Shown: positions 9,783 to 18,784 of the stretch, piece after piece
How the letters are laid out: the number at the start of each line of letters is the position of its first letter
Numbering within the stretch: the stretch's first letter is position 1
Assembly: GCF_030389965.1 (NCBI RefSeq)
Contig: NZ_CP128400.1
Location: forward strand, 1-64,000
Length of the DNA stretch: 64,000 bases
Source: Candidatus Chlorohelix allophototropha
GTDB taxonomy: Bacteria > Chloroflexota > Chloroflexia > Chloroheliales > Chloroheliaceae
Reading direction: 5' to 3'
Made by a program: the position numbers and the translations under genes
The notes under the pieces: generated by a model
The model's input: only the letters and a program-made list of their open reading frames with translations
Database searches by the model: none
Told to the model about the DNA's origin: nothing

Positions 9783-9811
9783 AATATAAACGTTGTAAGG
9801 GCAAGTTGCAA
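9783..9811 (-). promoter_or_regulatory. Probable promoter of the Ser/Thr kinase gene
   Basis: On the minus strand: TTGCAA (9811-9806), a 17-base gap, TATATT (9788-9783), about 50 bases upstream of the kinase ATG. The 163-base gap to the histidine kinase gene upstream has no other obvious element. Confidence 0.5.
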
Positions 9812-9900
9812 GTATAATATTCTGGTGATTACACACAGTGTTGTGCAAAGAGGGTGTGAGGAATTCGACCATAACAAACTTCTACTTTGAAATGTCCATT

Positions 9901-12429
9901 CTAAACCCCCGCTTCTTCGGGAATAACAGGTAGGTAAAAGTGTAAAGTAGTCCCTCTGCCCCACTCACTCTCTACCACTATCTGACCCCCGTGTCGTTTG
10001 ATTATGGAGTAACTTAGCGCAAGTCCCAAACCATTACCCATAAATTTGGTGGTGTAATAGGGGTCGAATATCCGGATTAGCTCTTCCGCTTTAATCCCAC
10101 AGCCTTGATCCTGCACTGTCACCTGTACATATCTACCCGGATTAAGTAAGGGAATCTGATTTGCTTCCAGCGTAACATTAGCAGCTTTAACCTCGATAAT
10201 TCCACCCTCCGGCATCGCCTCCAGCGCATTCTTGATCAGATTTTGGAGCGCATCCCTGATCTGGGTAGGGTCGGCTAGCACACTCCAAAGAGCAGAAGGC
10301 AAGTCAAAGATGTACTTCCACCTAGAGTTTTGGTTCATAAAGCTGGTAGTGGTTTTAATAATGTTTTCGAGCTTGACCTTTTGTTTAATCGGTGCACCCC
10401 CATTGGCAAAGGGCACCAGTCGTTGTGCCAATTCTGCAACGTGTTGAGTGGCTTTTTCGGCTTCTGTCAGATAGTCATAAGCGTCACTGGTTTCCTCTAG
10501 TTCAACCTTAGCGAGAGAAATATAACCGGTCACTCCGGTCAAGGCATTATTAAAATTGTGGGCAATTCCTCCAGCCAGCACTCCAAGCGACTCAAGGTTT
10601 TTAGCTTTAAGTTTCTCAGCGTTCAAAGCCTCTTCCATTTTCCGCCGTTCGGTGATGTCACGGGCTACCGCGATAATGTTGAGCAATTGTCCGGTAGCTG
10701 GGTCAGTGACGTAATGTGCGCTGACTTCTACCCAAAGATATTGCTCATTTTTACAGCGGTGACGGTAAGTTATTAAAACCTCTTTGTTTTGCTCCTTCCA
10801 ATTTGCCCGAAGCTGTAGGAACTGAGCTTGGTCATCGGGATGGACAAATTCTAAGAAGGCATGATCCACCAATTCTTCAGAGGCAAAACCGATGATTTTC
10901 TGGCAAGCGGGAGAGGCATATTCGAAAACTCTTTCAGGCGATAAGAGGCTGATTGTGTCGGTGCTGTTCTCGGCAAGGAAGCGATAACGCGCTTCGCTTT
11001 CCTTGAGGGCCTCCTCCGCTTGCCTACGCGCGGTGATTTCGCGGGAGGAGGACTGGATTTCCAGAATACGACCGGTTTCCTCGTCCCGAATAGTGTGGCT
11101 GGTGCTTTCGAACCAGATGTACCGACCATCTTTGTGTCGCATCCGGTGATCGACTGTGTATTTACCCGTTTGCTCCAGAATCGTGTTATGGGATTTAGTG
11201 ATGGGATCCAGATCGTTCGGGTGGAAATACTCATAGGACGAGTGTCCCAACATTTCCTCTGGCTCGTAACCGAGCAAAGCCTGGCAGGCCGGTGAAACGT
11301 AGATAAATACGTCCGCCAGGTTAGACCGGGAAATTATATCGAGGGAGTTCTCGGCAAGGAGACGATAGCGCCTGTCGCTTTCAACCCGAGCGCTTTCGGC
11401 TTGCTTGCGCAAGGTGATGTCGCGTAGTAGAGCTGCTCTCCCAACGGAACCGCGCAGACCGGTGTTAATTTCCGTAACCGACAAATCGAAAATTTTCTCC
11501 ATTCCGACCGAATCCAGGTAGATTTCCCTATTGCCGGGACCGCTCGTTTTAAAAGCTTCCCGCAATTGTGGCCATCGGTTCAGGGCTTCGGCGGTCGCCT
11601 TACCTGCGCTTGACCTCGGGTCGATTCCGAAAAATTTCCCGGCGGGGCCGTTTATTTCTACTATTCTATCCTGTGCGTCCAGCACCAGCAGCAAGTCACT
11701 CATATTTTCTACTACTGTGCTAAGGCGGATAGGTGTAAATTCCAGCAAATGGTGGCGAAACAAAGCCCAGGCCACGCACAGCCCGGTAAAAACGAAAAGA
11801 ACCGGGGCCAGTTCGTAACCGGGCAAGGGAAATTCGAATAAAGCGTACGCCAGATCTGCTGCTAGCGGAACTAGAGAACCAGAGCCGACCAGCAGAGCCT
11901 GCCGTAAGTAAATACCACCCTTGCTAAAACCGAACTCGAGCAGCAAGACTAGGGAAACGGCTATTAAAGTGAAATTCCAGGTATAGTACACCCAGTACAT
12001 AGGACCGACCGAGCAATATAGGGCAATAAAGCCGTTTTGCGAGTTCAGTTGGTAGTTACTAAGAAAAAGATGGTGGTAGTCGTTTGTCCATAACATCGTC
12101 AGGTTGAAGAGAGTAGGAATGAAAAGCAAGGTCAGTTTTTTCCGGTTGAGCCACCCCTCTTTCCCGATCATACTGAGGACGATGACAAGCCAGGTTATTC
12201 CCAGGAAGGTCAGGACGGAAATCACGATATTGAGCATGTATATGCGGAAGGTGAGGTTATCGCTGGGCAGCGCTAGCGCTTGGTTAAGTGCCCAAGCCGC
12301 GCAAATGAGCATGTCGAAGAAAAAAGCGAATGAACCTTTGATTCCACGAAAACGGAAGCCGTAGAAGCCTAATCCCAAAAGAATTATAGCCGAGAGGTAT
12401 AGCGGGATGGTAAAAAACGTGAACTGCAT
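9901..12429 (-). CDS. Membrane PAS-domain sensor histidine kinase
   Basis: Sensor kinase of 842 residues. The first ~225 residues hold about seven membrane helices of the 'histidine kinase N-terminal 7TM' type; three PAS domains follow (about 237-340, 355-475, 485-605, each repeat of the last two starting RYRxLAENSxDxIS), then the dimerisation domain with GGIAHNFNNALTG (phospho-acceptor His624) and an ATPase domain with N-box NLIKNALEAMPEGG, DQGCGI and GNGLGLAL. The H-box with AHNFNN is that of the NtrB/hybrid-like kinases. GAGG lies seven bases before the ATG. No response regulator or receiver domain is present nearby, so it is an orphan here. The two final PAS domains look like a recent duplication. 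Confidence 0.93.
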   Translation of the reverse strand: MQFTFFTIPLYLSAIILLGLGFYGFRFRGIKGSFAFFFDMLICAAWALNQALALPSDNLTFRIYMLNIVISVLTFLGITWLVIVLSMIGKEGWLNRKKLTLLFIPTLFNLTMLWTNDYHHLFLSNYQLNSQNGFIALYCSVGPMYWVYYTWNFTLIAVSLVLLLEFGFSKGGIYLRQALLVGSGSLVPLAADLAYALFEFPLPGYELAPVLFVFTGLCVAWALFRHHLLEFTPIRLSTVVENMSDLLLVLDAQDRIVEINGPAGKFFGIDPRSSAGKATAEALNRWPQLREAFKTSGPGNREIYLDSVGMEKIFDLSVTEINTGLRGSVGRAALLRDITLRKQAESARVESDRRYRLLAENSLDIISRSNLADVFIYVSPACQALLGYEPEEMLGHSSYEYFHPNDLDPITKSHNTILEQTGKYTVDHRMRHKDGRYIWFESTSHTIRDEETGRILEIQSSSREITARRQAEEALKESEARYRFLAENSTDTISLLSPERVFEYASPACQKIIGFASEELVDHAFLEFVHPDDQAQFLQLRANWKEQNKEVLITYRHRCKNEQYLWVEVSAHYVTDPATGQLLNIIAVARDITERRKMEEALNAEKLKAKNLESLGVLAGGIAHNFNNALTGVTGYISLAKVELEETSDAYDYLTEAEKATQHVAELAQRLVPFANGGAPIKQKVKLENIIKTTTSFMNQNSRWKYIFDLPSALWSVLADPTQIRDALQNLIKNALEAMPEGGIIEVKAANVTLEANQIPLLNPGRYVQVTVQDQGCGIKAEELIRIFDPYYTTKFMGNGLGLALSYSIIKRHGGQIVVESEWGRGTTLHFYLPVIPEEAGV

Positions 12430-12539
12430 ATATTTACCTCGGGCTTAAAAAGTCAAGCAGTTATCTCAGGAAAAACCATAGACATTTATTACAGATTAAT
12501 TCCAAATATTTCCATTGTCAATAGTATTAAAAAACCACT

Positions 12540-12632
12540 TCACTGGATATTGTAGACTGAACTTGCCCTGGTTTGGTGGAATGGGAGAATAGTCAGACAT
12601 TTAGCTGTATTGATTTTTTGTTCAGCCGACAT
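12540..12632 (-). CDS. Possible 30-residue small ORF or gene-start remnant
   Basis: A minus-strand ATG at 12632 is preceded by AAGGAG with six-base spacing, as good as any ribosome site in the window, and opens 30 codons starting MSAEQKINTAK and ending VYNIQ. It lies just downstream of the UvrA paralogue. The peptide is not recognised. It may be a translated small protein or the surviving start of a decayed gene; the strong ribosome site is the only support. Confidence 0.3.
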   Translation of the reverse strand: MSAEQKINTAKCLTILPFHQTRASSVYNIQ

Positions 12633-12671
12633 CGGACACTCCTTCTTTTTAGGGATAAACAGAACACCGCA

Positions 12672-15239
12672 TTATGGGCGGAACGGTTTAGCGGTGGAAT
12701 CCAATAACTCCCGCAAGCCCTGCCCGGTGTACGAACCGGGAGTTTGGACAATTTGCTCAGGTGTCCCTTGCCCAATCAGTTTACCCCCCGCTGCACCACC
12801 TTCCGGTCCAAGGTCAATCACCCAATCGGCAGCTTTTACCAATTCTAGGTTGTGTTCTACCACTATCACAGTGTTGCCTGCCTCCACCAAACGCTGAAGC
12901 ACCACCAGCAAACGGGCAGTATCGGCTAAATGCAGCCCGGTGGTAGGCTCATCGAGTAAGTACAAGGTGCGTCCGGTGACACGGCGACCGAGTTCCTTAG
13001 CCAGCTTTACGCGCTGGGCTTCGCCGCCTGAAAGCGTGGTGGCAGGTTGCCCAAGTTGGAGATAGCCCAAACCGACATCAGATAACACCTTGAGACGGGA
13101 CAGGGCGGCGGGAACATCGCTGAACAACGTCAGGGCTTCCTCGACAGTCAAATCAAGCACTTGAGAAATGTTATGCTCACGATACCGCACAGCCAGCGTT
13201 TCGCTGGTGAAGCGGTGTCCATGACAGGTTGGACAGCGAACATCCACATCGGGCAGAAAATGCATTTTGACGGTCAGAACGCCAGTTCCCTCACAGCGTT
13301 CGCAACGCCCACCCACGACATTGAAGGAAAAATGCCGAGCGGTTAACCCACGTTGGCGTGCTTCAGGAGTAGCGGCAAAGGCTTCGCGGATTGGAGTAAA
13401 TGTATCGGAATAGGTCGCGGCGTTCGAGCGCGGAATACGCCCAATGTGCGCTTGGTCGATAGTGATTATCTTGTCCAGATATTCGTAACCTTCGATAGCA
13501 TCGTGTTCACCGGGCGCCTCGCCAGCCCCATATAGACGTTGTCGGACGGCGCGGTCGAGGATGTCAAAAATCAGCGAAGATTTACCAGACCCAGATACGC
13601 CCGTCACTGCTACTAGCAAACCCAACGGTAGGCGCACCGTGATGTTCTGGAGGTTGTTTTCGCGCGCCCCGTGGATAGTAATAACGCTGTCGTTTGGCAT
13701 GCGGCGGTGTGGCGGTACAGGTATAGATGCCCGCCGGGATAGGTAATCTCCGGTGAGCGAGCCGGGCTGCTCTACAAGCTCAGCCGGAGTACCGACAGCC
13801 ACCACTTGCCCGCCGTGCTTGCCTGCGCCGGGACCAAAATCAACCACGTAATCTGCGGCGGCGATCATATCTAGGTCGTGTTCGATGACCAGTACGGTAT
13901 TGCCAAAGTCACGCAAGCGGCGCAAAACTTCGATCAGGCGGCGGGTGTCGCGATGGTGCAATCCAATGGTCGGTTCATCAAAAACGTAAAGAACCCCGCT
14001 CAACCCTGAGCCGAGCAAAGAAGCCAGCCGCAAACGCTGTGCCTCTCCGGCTGAGAGAGAGGGTGAAGCACGCTCCAGAGTCAGATAACCAATGCCGACT
14101 TCAACCAACCGAGTAATGCCATCCCGCAGAGAAACTAGGATAGATTCGGCGATGTGCCTTTCATCCGGGCTGAAGACGGTGGGGAGAGCGCTCACCCAAG
14201 CACCGAGATCAATGAGCGACATGCGTGAGACCTCGATAATGGTCTGACCGTTGACGGTCACACTCCGGCTTTCAGCCCGCAGGCGGGTGCCTGAGCAATC
14301 AGGACAGGTCTGGGTGACAAGAAAATCTTCTAGCTTGTCGCGGTAATCGGCTTCATGGATATGTTCATGAAGGTGTTCTGCGTAGCGGCGCAAAAGATTA
14401 GTAGCGATACCCTCGAAACGTCCCTCGCGAACGATAGTGGGCGGCTCGATTTTGGGGAAGTGACGACGAAAAAGCGGACTATCTACACCAAAAAATAGCA
14501 GGTCGCGTTGTGGCTGTGGATAGTCTTTAATCGGAAGTGCGAAATCGAATTCGAACCCGTAATAAGCCGCCGCCGTCTCTAGAGTGGAAGTGTAACGGTT
14601 TAGGTATCGGATGTCCCAACCGAAAACTGCACCATCTGATAGGCTCTTTTGCTCATCCACCAAGCGTTTGAGATTGGCTTGATGGACGTTGCCCAATCCC
14701 GTGCAGGTTGGACAAGCTCCATCAGGTTTATTAAAGGAGAAATTCGCCATACCCATCTCAGGAACAGGCGCACCACAATGTGGACAAGGAAAGGTTTCTT
14801 CGGGGGCGGCAACATCATCATCGGATTCACCTTCCCATTCCGCGTTGGAAGGGTCGGAGGAAGGTGGCACGTCTTTTCCACAGGTGGGGCAGGGGCGATG
14901 CCCAAGCCGTGCAAATAACACCCGTAGATAGGCATAGATTTCGGTGGCTGTACCTACGGTAGAGCGTGGGCTATGGTTGGTAAGATATTGGTCAAGGCTG
15001 ATAGAGGGGGAAAGCCCGGTGATACTGTCAAGCGGAGGTTTCGACAAGCCAAAAGTAACCATTCCGAGCGCTTCCATGTATTGGCGTTGCCCCTCTTTGT
15101 GTAGTATATCGAACCCAAGGGTGGATTTGCCAGAACCGGACAAACCTGTCAGAACGACAAGTTGGCTCTTGGGGATTGTAAGGGTGATATTTTTCAGGTT
15201 ATGCAGCCGTGCTCCGCGAATAGTAATTTGAGCAGACAT
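12672..15239 (-). CDS. UvrA-like ABC ATPase lacking the UvrB-binding domain
   Basis: Twin ABC ATPase of the UvrA family, 855 residues versus about 940-950 for canonical UvrA. Walker A motifs GLSGSGKST (32-40) and GVSGSGKSS, ABC signatures LSAGEAQR and LSGGEAQR, Walker B LYVFDEPT and LYLLDEPT, and the C-terminal zinc module (CERCEGTG ... CPTCHGHRF) are intact. Between the first Walker A region and MANFSFNKPDGACPTC only a short Cys-bearing linker (CPTCGK ... CPHCGA) with an acidic stretch remains, so the roughly 115-residue UvrB-binding domain is missing. This is the pattern of UvrA paralogues, some tied to resistance against DNA-binding drugs (for example DrrC-like proteins). GGAGG stands four bases before the ATG. 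Not the main repair UvrA (inference). Confidence 0.88.
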   Translation of the reverse strand: MSAQITIRGARLHNLKNITLTIPKSQLVVLTGLSGSGKSTLGFDILHKEGQRQYMEALGMVTFGLSKPPLDSITGLSPSISLDQYLTNHSPRSTVGTATEIYAYLRVLFARLGHRPCPTCGKDVPPSSDPSNAEWEGESDDDVAAPEETFPCPHCGAPVPEMGMANFSFNKPDGACPTCTGLGNVHQANLKRLVDEQKSLSDGAVFGWDIRYLNRYTSTLETAAAYYGFEFDFALPIKDYPQPQRDLLFFGVDSPLFRRHFPKIEPPTIVREGRFEGIATNLLRRYAEHLHEHIHEADYRDKLEDFLVTQTCPDCSGTRLRAESRSVTVNGQTIIEVSRMSLIDLGAWVSALPTVFSPDERHIAESILVSLRDGITRLVEVGIGYLTLERASPSLSAGEAQRLRLASLLGSGLSGVLYVFDEPTIGLHHRDTRRLIEVLRRLRDFGNTVLVIEHDLDMIAAADYVVDFGPGAGKHGGQVVAVGTPAELVEQPGSLTGDYLSRRASIPVPPHRRMPNDSVITIHGARENNLQNITVRLPLGLLVAVTGVSGSGKSSLIFDILDRAVRQRLYGAGEAPGEHDAIEGYEYLDKIITIDQAHIGRIPRSNAATYSDTFTPIREAFAATPEARQRGLTARHFSFNVVGGRCERCEGTGVLTVKMHFLPDVDVRCPTCHGHRFTSETLAVRYREHNISQVLDLTVEEALTLFSDVPAALSRLKVLSDVGLGYLQLGQPATTLSGGEAQRVKLAKELGRRVTGRTLYLLDEPTTGLHLADTARLLVVLQRLVEAGNTVIVVEHNLELVKAADWVIDLGPEGGAAGGKLIGQGTPEQIVQTPGSYTGQGLRELLDSTAKPFRP

Positions 15240-15397
15240 CTGACCTCCGGGATAAGTGCTTGGGATTTCACGCCTATTGAAAATGGGTGGGACTGTGACG
15301 GGTCTTTTGTTCTTTTCTAGCCACGAGTTAAAACCTAACCCTTATTATACTTGCTACTGGCAACCCTTCCGGCTTATGTATCATTTGGTGTTATACT

Positions 15398-15430
15398 TTG
15401 TTGCATATTCAACAATAAGTGTATTATAAT
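15398..15430 (+). promoter_or_regulatory. Promoter with overlapping inverted-repeat operator, upstream of hydrogenase
   Basis: TTGCAT (15401-15406), 18-base gap, TATAAT (15425-15430) on the plus strand. The inverted repeat TTGTTG-N6-CAACAA (15398-15403 / 15410-15415) covers the -35 region, as expected for a regulator site. On the opposite strand TTATTG-17-TATAAC could serve the UvrA-like gene, so this may be a shared divergent control point. Which gene it serves is inferred from position. Confidence 0.45.
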
Positions 15431-15618
15431 GAAAAACAATAAAAGGGCTCCTTATCTGCTGTTTAAGTTTTTATATATTGGTTGTTTTGTTGCTATAGCG
15501 CACCAAGTCTAGGGTACAAATACTACTTTAGTTTGCCCTTCTGCGCGTGATAGTAAAAATTGCACTAGCAAAAACCCCTTCCTTCCAAAGGATTGAAGGG
15601 ATTTCAATAAAAATCTGT

Positions 15619-15646
15619 CTTAACAGCCAAGACTTCTGTTGTTAAG
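15619..15646. promoter_or_regulatory. Hairpin in hydrogenase leader
   Basis: CTTAACA (15619-15625) pairs with TGTTAAG (15640-15646), 14-base loop. No T-run follows, so it is not an obvious terminator; possible protein-binding dyad or leader RNA structure. Confidence 0.3.
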
Positions 15647-15688
15647 CCACTCTCTCACTCACTTTACACAACCGGGCGCGGGTATATC

Positions 15689-15710
15689 AATGAGCTTGAA
15701 AAGGCTCATT
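15689..15710. promoter_or_regulatory. Second hairpin/dyad in hydrogenase leader
   Basis: AATGAGC (15689-15695) and GCTCATT (15704-15710) form a 7-bp dyad around an 8-base purine-rich loop, about 200 bases before the small-subunit ATG. Could be an operator or RNA hairpin. Confidence 0.3.
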
Positions 15711-15904
15711 CAGGTAACCAGCTTTGTTGTAGCTAAAATCCAGCCTTGTTAACCGTGCAACTAAGGGTCTTTAATGAAGATCATATATGCTAGGGAAAGA
15801 ACGAATGAAGATTGGAAAGGCTTAAAAATCTTGCCGTACCCTTCTTTAGTATGGTGTTTTTCGCTGTAGCTATTTCAAATTCTTAGCAGGGAGTCAGCTG
15901 TTAT

Positions 15905-17047
15905 ATGGAAAACAACGAGGTTCTACAAGACGGAGTATGGTCTGCGCTAGAAAAGCGTGGCGTTTCACGTCGCAGGTTCTTAAAATTCTGTTCAGTTATG
16001 GCAGGGACATTAGCCCTACCAATGGGTTATACTTCACGTATTGTGCAAGCTCTGGAACAAACCAAGCGTCCATCGCTGGTATGGTTGGAATTTCAGGATT
16101 GCGCGGGTAATACTGAGTCGGCGTTGCGCGCAAGCCACCCCGGTTTTGCCGAAATTGTGCTTGATCTTTTGTCTTGGAATTACCATGAGACAGTAATGGC
16201 TCCTTCCGGAAAAGCTGCTGAAAAATCATTGGCTGATACTGTGAGCTTGGAAAAAGGCAAGTATCTGGTTGTGGTAGAAGGCTCTATACCAACAGCAGAC
16301 AATGGTATTTATTGCACCATTGGTGGTCGTTCCGCCCTAGATATTGCAAAAGAGGTTTGCGGTAATGCCTACGCTACCATTGCATTGGGCACATGCGCTA
16401 CATTCGGTGGAATTCCGGCGGCGCGTGGCGGTATTACCGGAGCAGTTGGGGTGGATAAAGCTATTCCCGGTCTGCGTCTAATTAATTTGAGTGGTTGTCC
16501 CGCAAACGGCGCAAACCTAGCTGCTACCCTTGTTCACTATCTTACTTTCAAGGAATTACCGGCAACCGACAATCTAAAGCGCCCACTGTTCGCACATGGC
16601 GAACGAATCCATGACCTATGCCCCCGCCGTGCCCATTATGATGCCGGTCAATTTGCAATGGATTGGGGCGATGAAGGACATCGCAATGGTTGGTGTCTGT
16701 ATAAAATGGGTTGCAAAGGACCTAACACTAACTACAACTGCGCTAAAATTCAATATAACGATGGTACCAACTGGCCGATTGGGGTCGGTCATGGCTGTGT
16801 AGGCTGTGCGCAGCCTGCCTTCTGGGATACTATGACTCCCTTCTATCGCACACTTCCATCATTACCGAATATTGGGGTAGAAACCTCAGCAGAAACTTTT
16901 GGGGTTGGCTTTATCGGGGCTGTAGCAGGACTTACCGCTGTTCATGCCGTTGGTTCGGTGATCCGCAATCAGATCAAAAAACGAAACGATGATAATTCCC
17001 TACCAATTACTTCCCAGCGTGCGGAAGCGCCAGAATCCAACGAATAG
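15905..17047 (+). CDS. hyaA: [NiFe]-hydrogenase small subunit, Tat-exported, membrane-anchored
   Basis: Iron-sulfur subunit that passes electrons from the NiFe site. 380 residues. A twin-arginine signal (SRRRFLKF, 21-28) and hydrophobic stretch direct export with the large subunit; a C-terminal helix (GFIGAVAGLTAVHAVG) anchors it. Proximal-cluster ligands: Cys66, Cys164 (GTCATFGG) and Cys198 (SGCPANG) are present, but the motif that normally reads CTGCSES is here CAGNTES, so the second Cys is Asn69. The distal set (His/Cys in GERIHDLC, GWCLYKMGCKGP) and medial set (NC, GHGCVGC) are complete. It opens a four-gene operon; the large subunit starts 11 bases after its stop. Group 1 membrane-bound uptake enzyme by architecture; exact subgroup undecided. 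Confidence 0.93.
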   Translation: MENNEVLQDGVWSALEKRGVSRRRFLKFCSVMAGTLALPMGYTSRIVQALEQTKRPSLVWLEFQDCAGNTESALRASHPGFAEIVLDLLSWNYHETVMAPSGKAAEKSLADTVSLEKGKYLVVVEGSIPTADNGIYCTIGGRSALDIAKEVCGNAYATIALGTCATFGGIPAARGGITGAVGVDKAIPGLRLINLSGCPANGANLAATLVHYLTFKELPATDNLKRPLFAHGERIHDLCPRRAHYDAGQFAMDWGDEGHRNGWCLYKMGCKGPNTNYNCAKIQYNDGTNWPIGVGHGCVGCAQPAFWDTMTPFYRTLPSLPNIGVETSAETFGVGFIGAVAGLTAVHAVGSVIRNQIKKRNDDNSLPITSQRAEAPESNE

Positions 17048-17058
17048 GAGGAACGTGA

Positions 17059-18765
17059 ATGACTCGTATAGCGATTGATCCTGTAACACGTATAGAAGGA
17101 CACCTGCGTATCGAGGTGGAGGTGCAGGATGGTATCGTGACAGATGCCTGGAGTTCCGGCACGATGTTTCGTGGTATTGAACTAATCCTGAAAGACCGCG
17201 ACCCTCGCGATGCTTGGGTTTTCGCTCAGCGCATTTGTGGTGTTTGTACCACTGTGCATGCGCTTACTTCTGTAAGGGCAGTTGAAAACGCCCTGAATAT
17301 TACCATCCCTGAAAATGCCCGCTTATTACGCCAATTGATTTCCGGGGCGCAACTGGTGCAAGATCATGTGATTCACTTTTATCACTTGCACGCGCTTGAT
17401 TGGGTTGATGTTACCTTAGCCTTGAAAGCCGATCCCGGCGCAACCTCTACCCTAGCACAGTCTATTTCTGACTATCCAAAATCTAGCAAAGCTTATTTTA
17501 AGGGCGTACAGGATAAGCTGAAAGCCTTCGTAGATTCAGGTCAACTGGGTCTTTTTGCCAATGGTTATTGGGGACATCCTGCTTACAAACTGCCACCGGA
17601 AGCCAACCTCATGGCAGTAGCACATTATCTTGAAGCGCTCGATTGGCAGCGCGATTATATTCGTATCCACGCTATCTTGGGTGGTAAAAATCCCCACTTG
17701 CAGTCGTATCTGGTGGGTGGTATGGCTACCGCGATTAATCCTAATTCTCCCGGCGCTCTCAATGCTGACGGACTTTCTCTGTTAGCTAACTTGTTGAAGA
17801 AGGGGCAGGATTTTGTATCGCAGGTATATGTGCCGGATGTGCTGGCAGTAGCTCCATTCTATAAAGAATGGGCAAAACTTGGAACCGGGTTGGGCAATTA
17901 TATGGCATACGGGGATTATCCAAGTGACAACCAGAATAATCCTGACACCTATTTCTTTCCCCGCGGCTTGATTTTGAACAAAGACCTCAGCAACGTGCAG
18001 CCGATAGACCACAATCAGATTGCAGAGCATGTTGCTCATTCTTGGTACTCCTATCAAGGGGGAGACGAGAAACCGCTGCACCCTTGGAGTGGTGAAACCA
18101 AACCGAATTATACCGGACCAAAACCACCCTTTGAAATGATCACCACTGATAAATATAGTTGGTTAAAAGCGCCGCGCTATCAGGATAATGCGGTCGAAGT
18201 CGGTCCGTTGGCGCGTATGCTGGTGGCTTATGCCAAAGACAAAGCAGGCGCACGCCCGGTAATTGATAGTGTTCTCAAACAACTGGGAGTCGATGCCTCT
18301 GCCCTGTTCTCCACTCTTGGAAGAGTAGCGGCTAGAGCAATCGAAGCATCGCTAATGACTCAGCAATTACCGACTTGGCTGAATCAGCTTGAGGAAAATA
18401 TCGGGCGAGGCAACCTAGATATTCATAACAATACCTACTGGAAGCCAGAATCTTGGCCGAAAGAGGCACAGGGCTACGGTTTCCACGAAGCTCCCCGTGG
18501 CGCGCTTGGTCATTGGGTTCAGATCAAAGATGGAGTCATCAAAAACTATCAAGCCGTTGTACCTAGCACTTGGAACGCGGGACCACGGGATGCTAAGGGG
18601 CAGCGTGGCGCTTATGAACAAGCCTTGATCGGGACTCCGGTGGTAAACCCAGAACAACCTGTAGAAATACTGCGAACCATTCACTCTTTCGATCCGTGCT
18701 TGGCTTGCGCAGTACACGTGGTAGATCCAAAGGGTCGCGAATATTCAAACGTTCGGGTAGTATAA
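17059..18765 (+). CDS. hyaB: [NiFe]-hydrogenase large (catalytic) subunit
   Basis: Catalytic subunit binding the Ni-Fe(CN)2CO centre, 568 residues. The N-terminal ligand motif RICGVC is at 58-63 (Cys60, Cys63) and the C-terminal motif DPCLACAVH at 545-553 (Cys547, Cys550). Fifteen residues follow the conserved His553, matching the C-terminal extension that a dedicated endopeptidase removes after nickel insertion; that protease is encoded three genes on. DPVTRIEGHLRIEVE at the N-terminus is also diagnostic. AGGAGG precedes the ATG at good spacing. All four metal-binding Cys residues are intact, so the enzyme should be active if the hyp maturation genes, absent here, exist elsewhere. Confidence 0.97.
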   Translation: MTRIAIDPVTRIEGHLRIEVEVQDGIVTDAWSSGTMFRGIELILKDRDPRDAWVFAQRICGVCTTVHALTSVRAVENALNITIPENARLLRQLISGAQLVQDHVIHFYHLHALDWVDVTLALKADPGATSTLAQSISDYPKSSKAYFKGVQDKLKAFVDSGQLGLFANGYWGHPAYKLPPEANLMAVAHYLEALDWQRDYIRIHAILGGKNPHLQSYLVGGMATAINPNSPGALNADGLSLLANLLKKGQDFVSQVYVPDVLAVAPFYKEWAKLGTGLGNYMAYGDYPSDNQNNPDTYFFPRGLILNKDLSNVQPIDHNQIAEHVAHSWYSYQGGDEKPLHPWSGETKPNYTGPKPPFEMITTDKYSWLKAPRYQDNAVEVGPLARMLVAYAKDKAGARPVIDSVLKQLGVDASALFSTLGRVAARAIEASLMTQQLPTWLNQLEENIGRGNLDIHNNTYWKPESWPKEAQGYGFHEAPRGALGHWVQIKDGVIKNYQAVVPSTWNAGPRDAKGQRGAYEQALIGTPVVNPEQPVEILRTIHSFDPCLACAVHVVDPKGREYSNVRVV

Positions 18766-18784
18766 GTTTAGGAGGGGCGTATTA

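Larger units (their letters stand above)
15240..15904 (+). other. 665-bp hydrogenase upstream region
   Basis: Gap between the divergent UvrA-like and hydrogenase genes. It holds a near-consensus plus-strand promoter overlapped by an inverted repeat (15398-15430), two small hairpins (15619-15646 and 15689-15710) and a repeated-looking CCCTTCC...GAAGGG pair near 15577-15601. If the promoter drives the hydrogenase operon, the leader is about 470 bases long. Only tiny ORFs without ribosome sites are present. No sigma-54 type -24/-12 pair was seen. Confidence 0.6.

Noticed and set aside
9695-9964. Minus-strand 89-codon frame between the two kinase genes
   Set aside because: Overlaps both kinase genes and the kinase promoter, has no ribosome site and no recognisable domain.
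15429-15512. 27-codon frame starting right at the -10 box of the hydrogenase-side promoter
   Set aside because: The ATG overlaps the -10 hexamer, so it would not be in the transcript, and there is no ribosome site.
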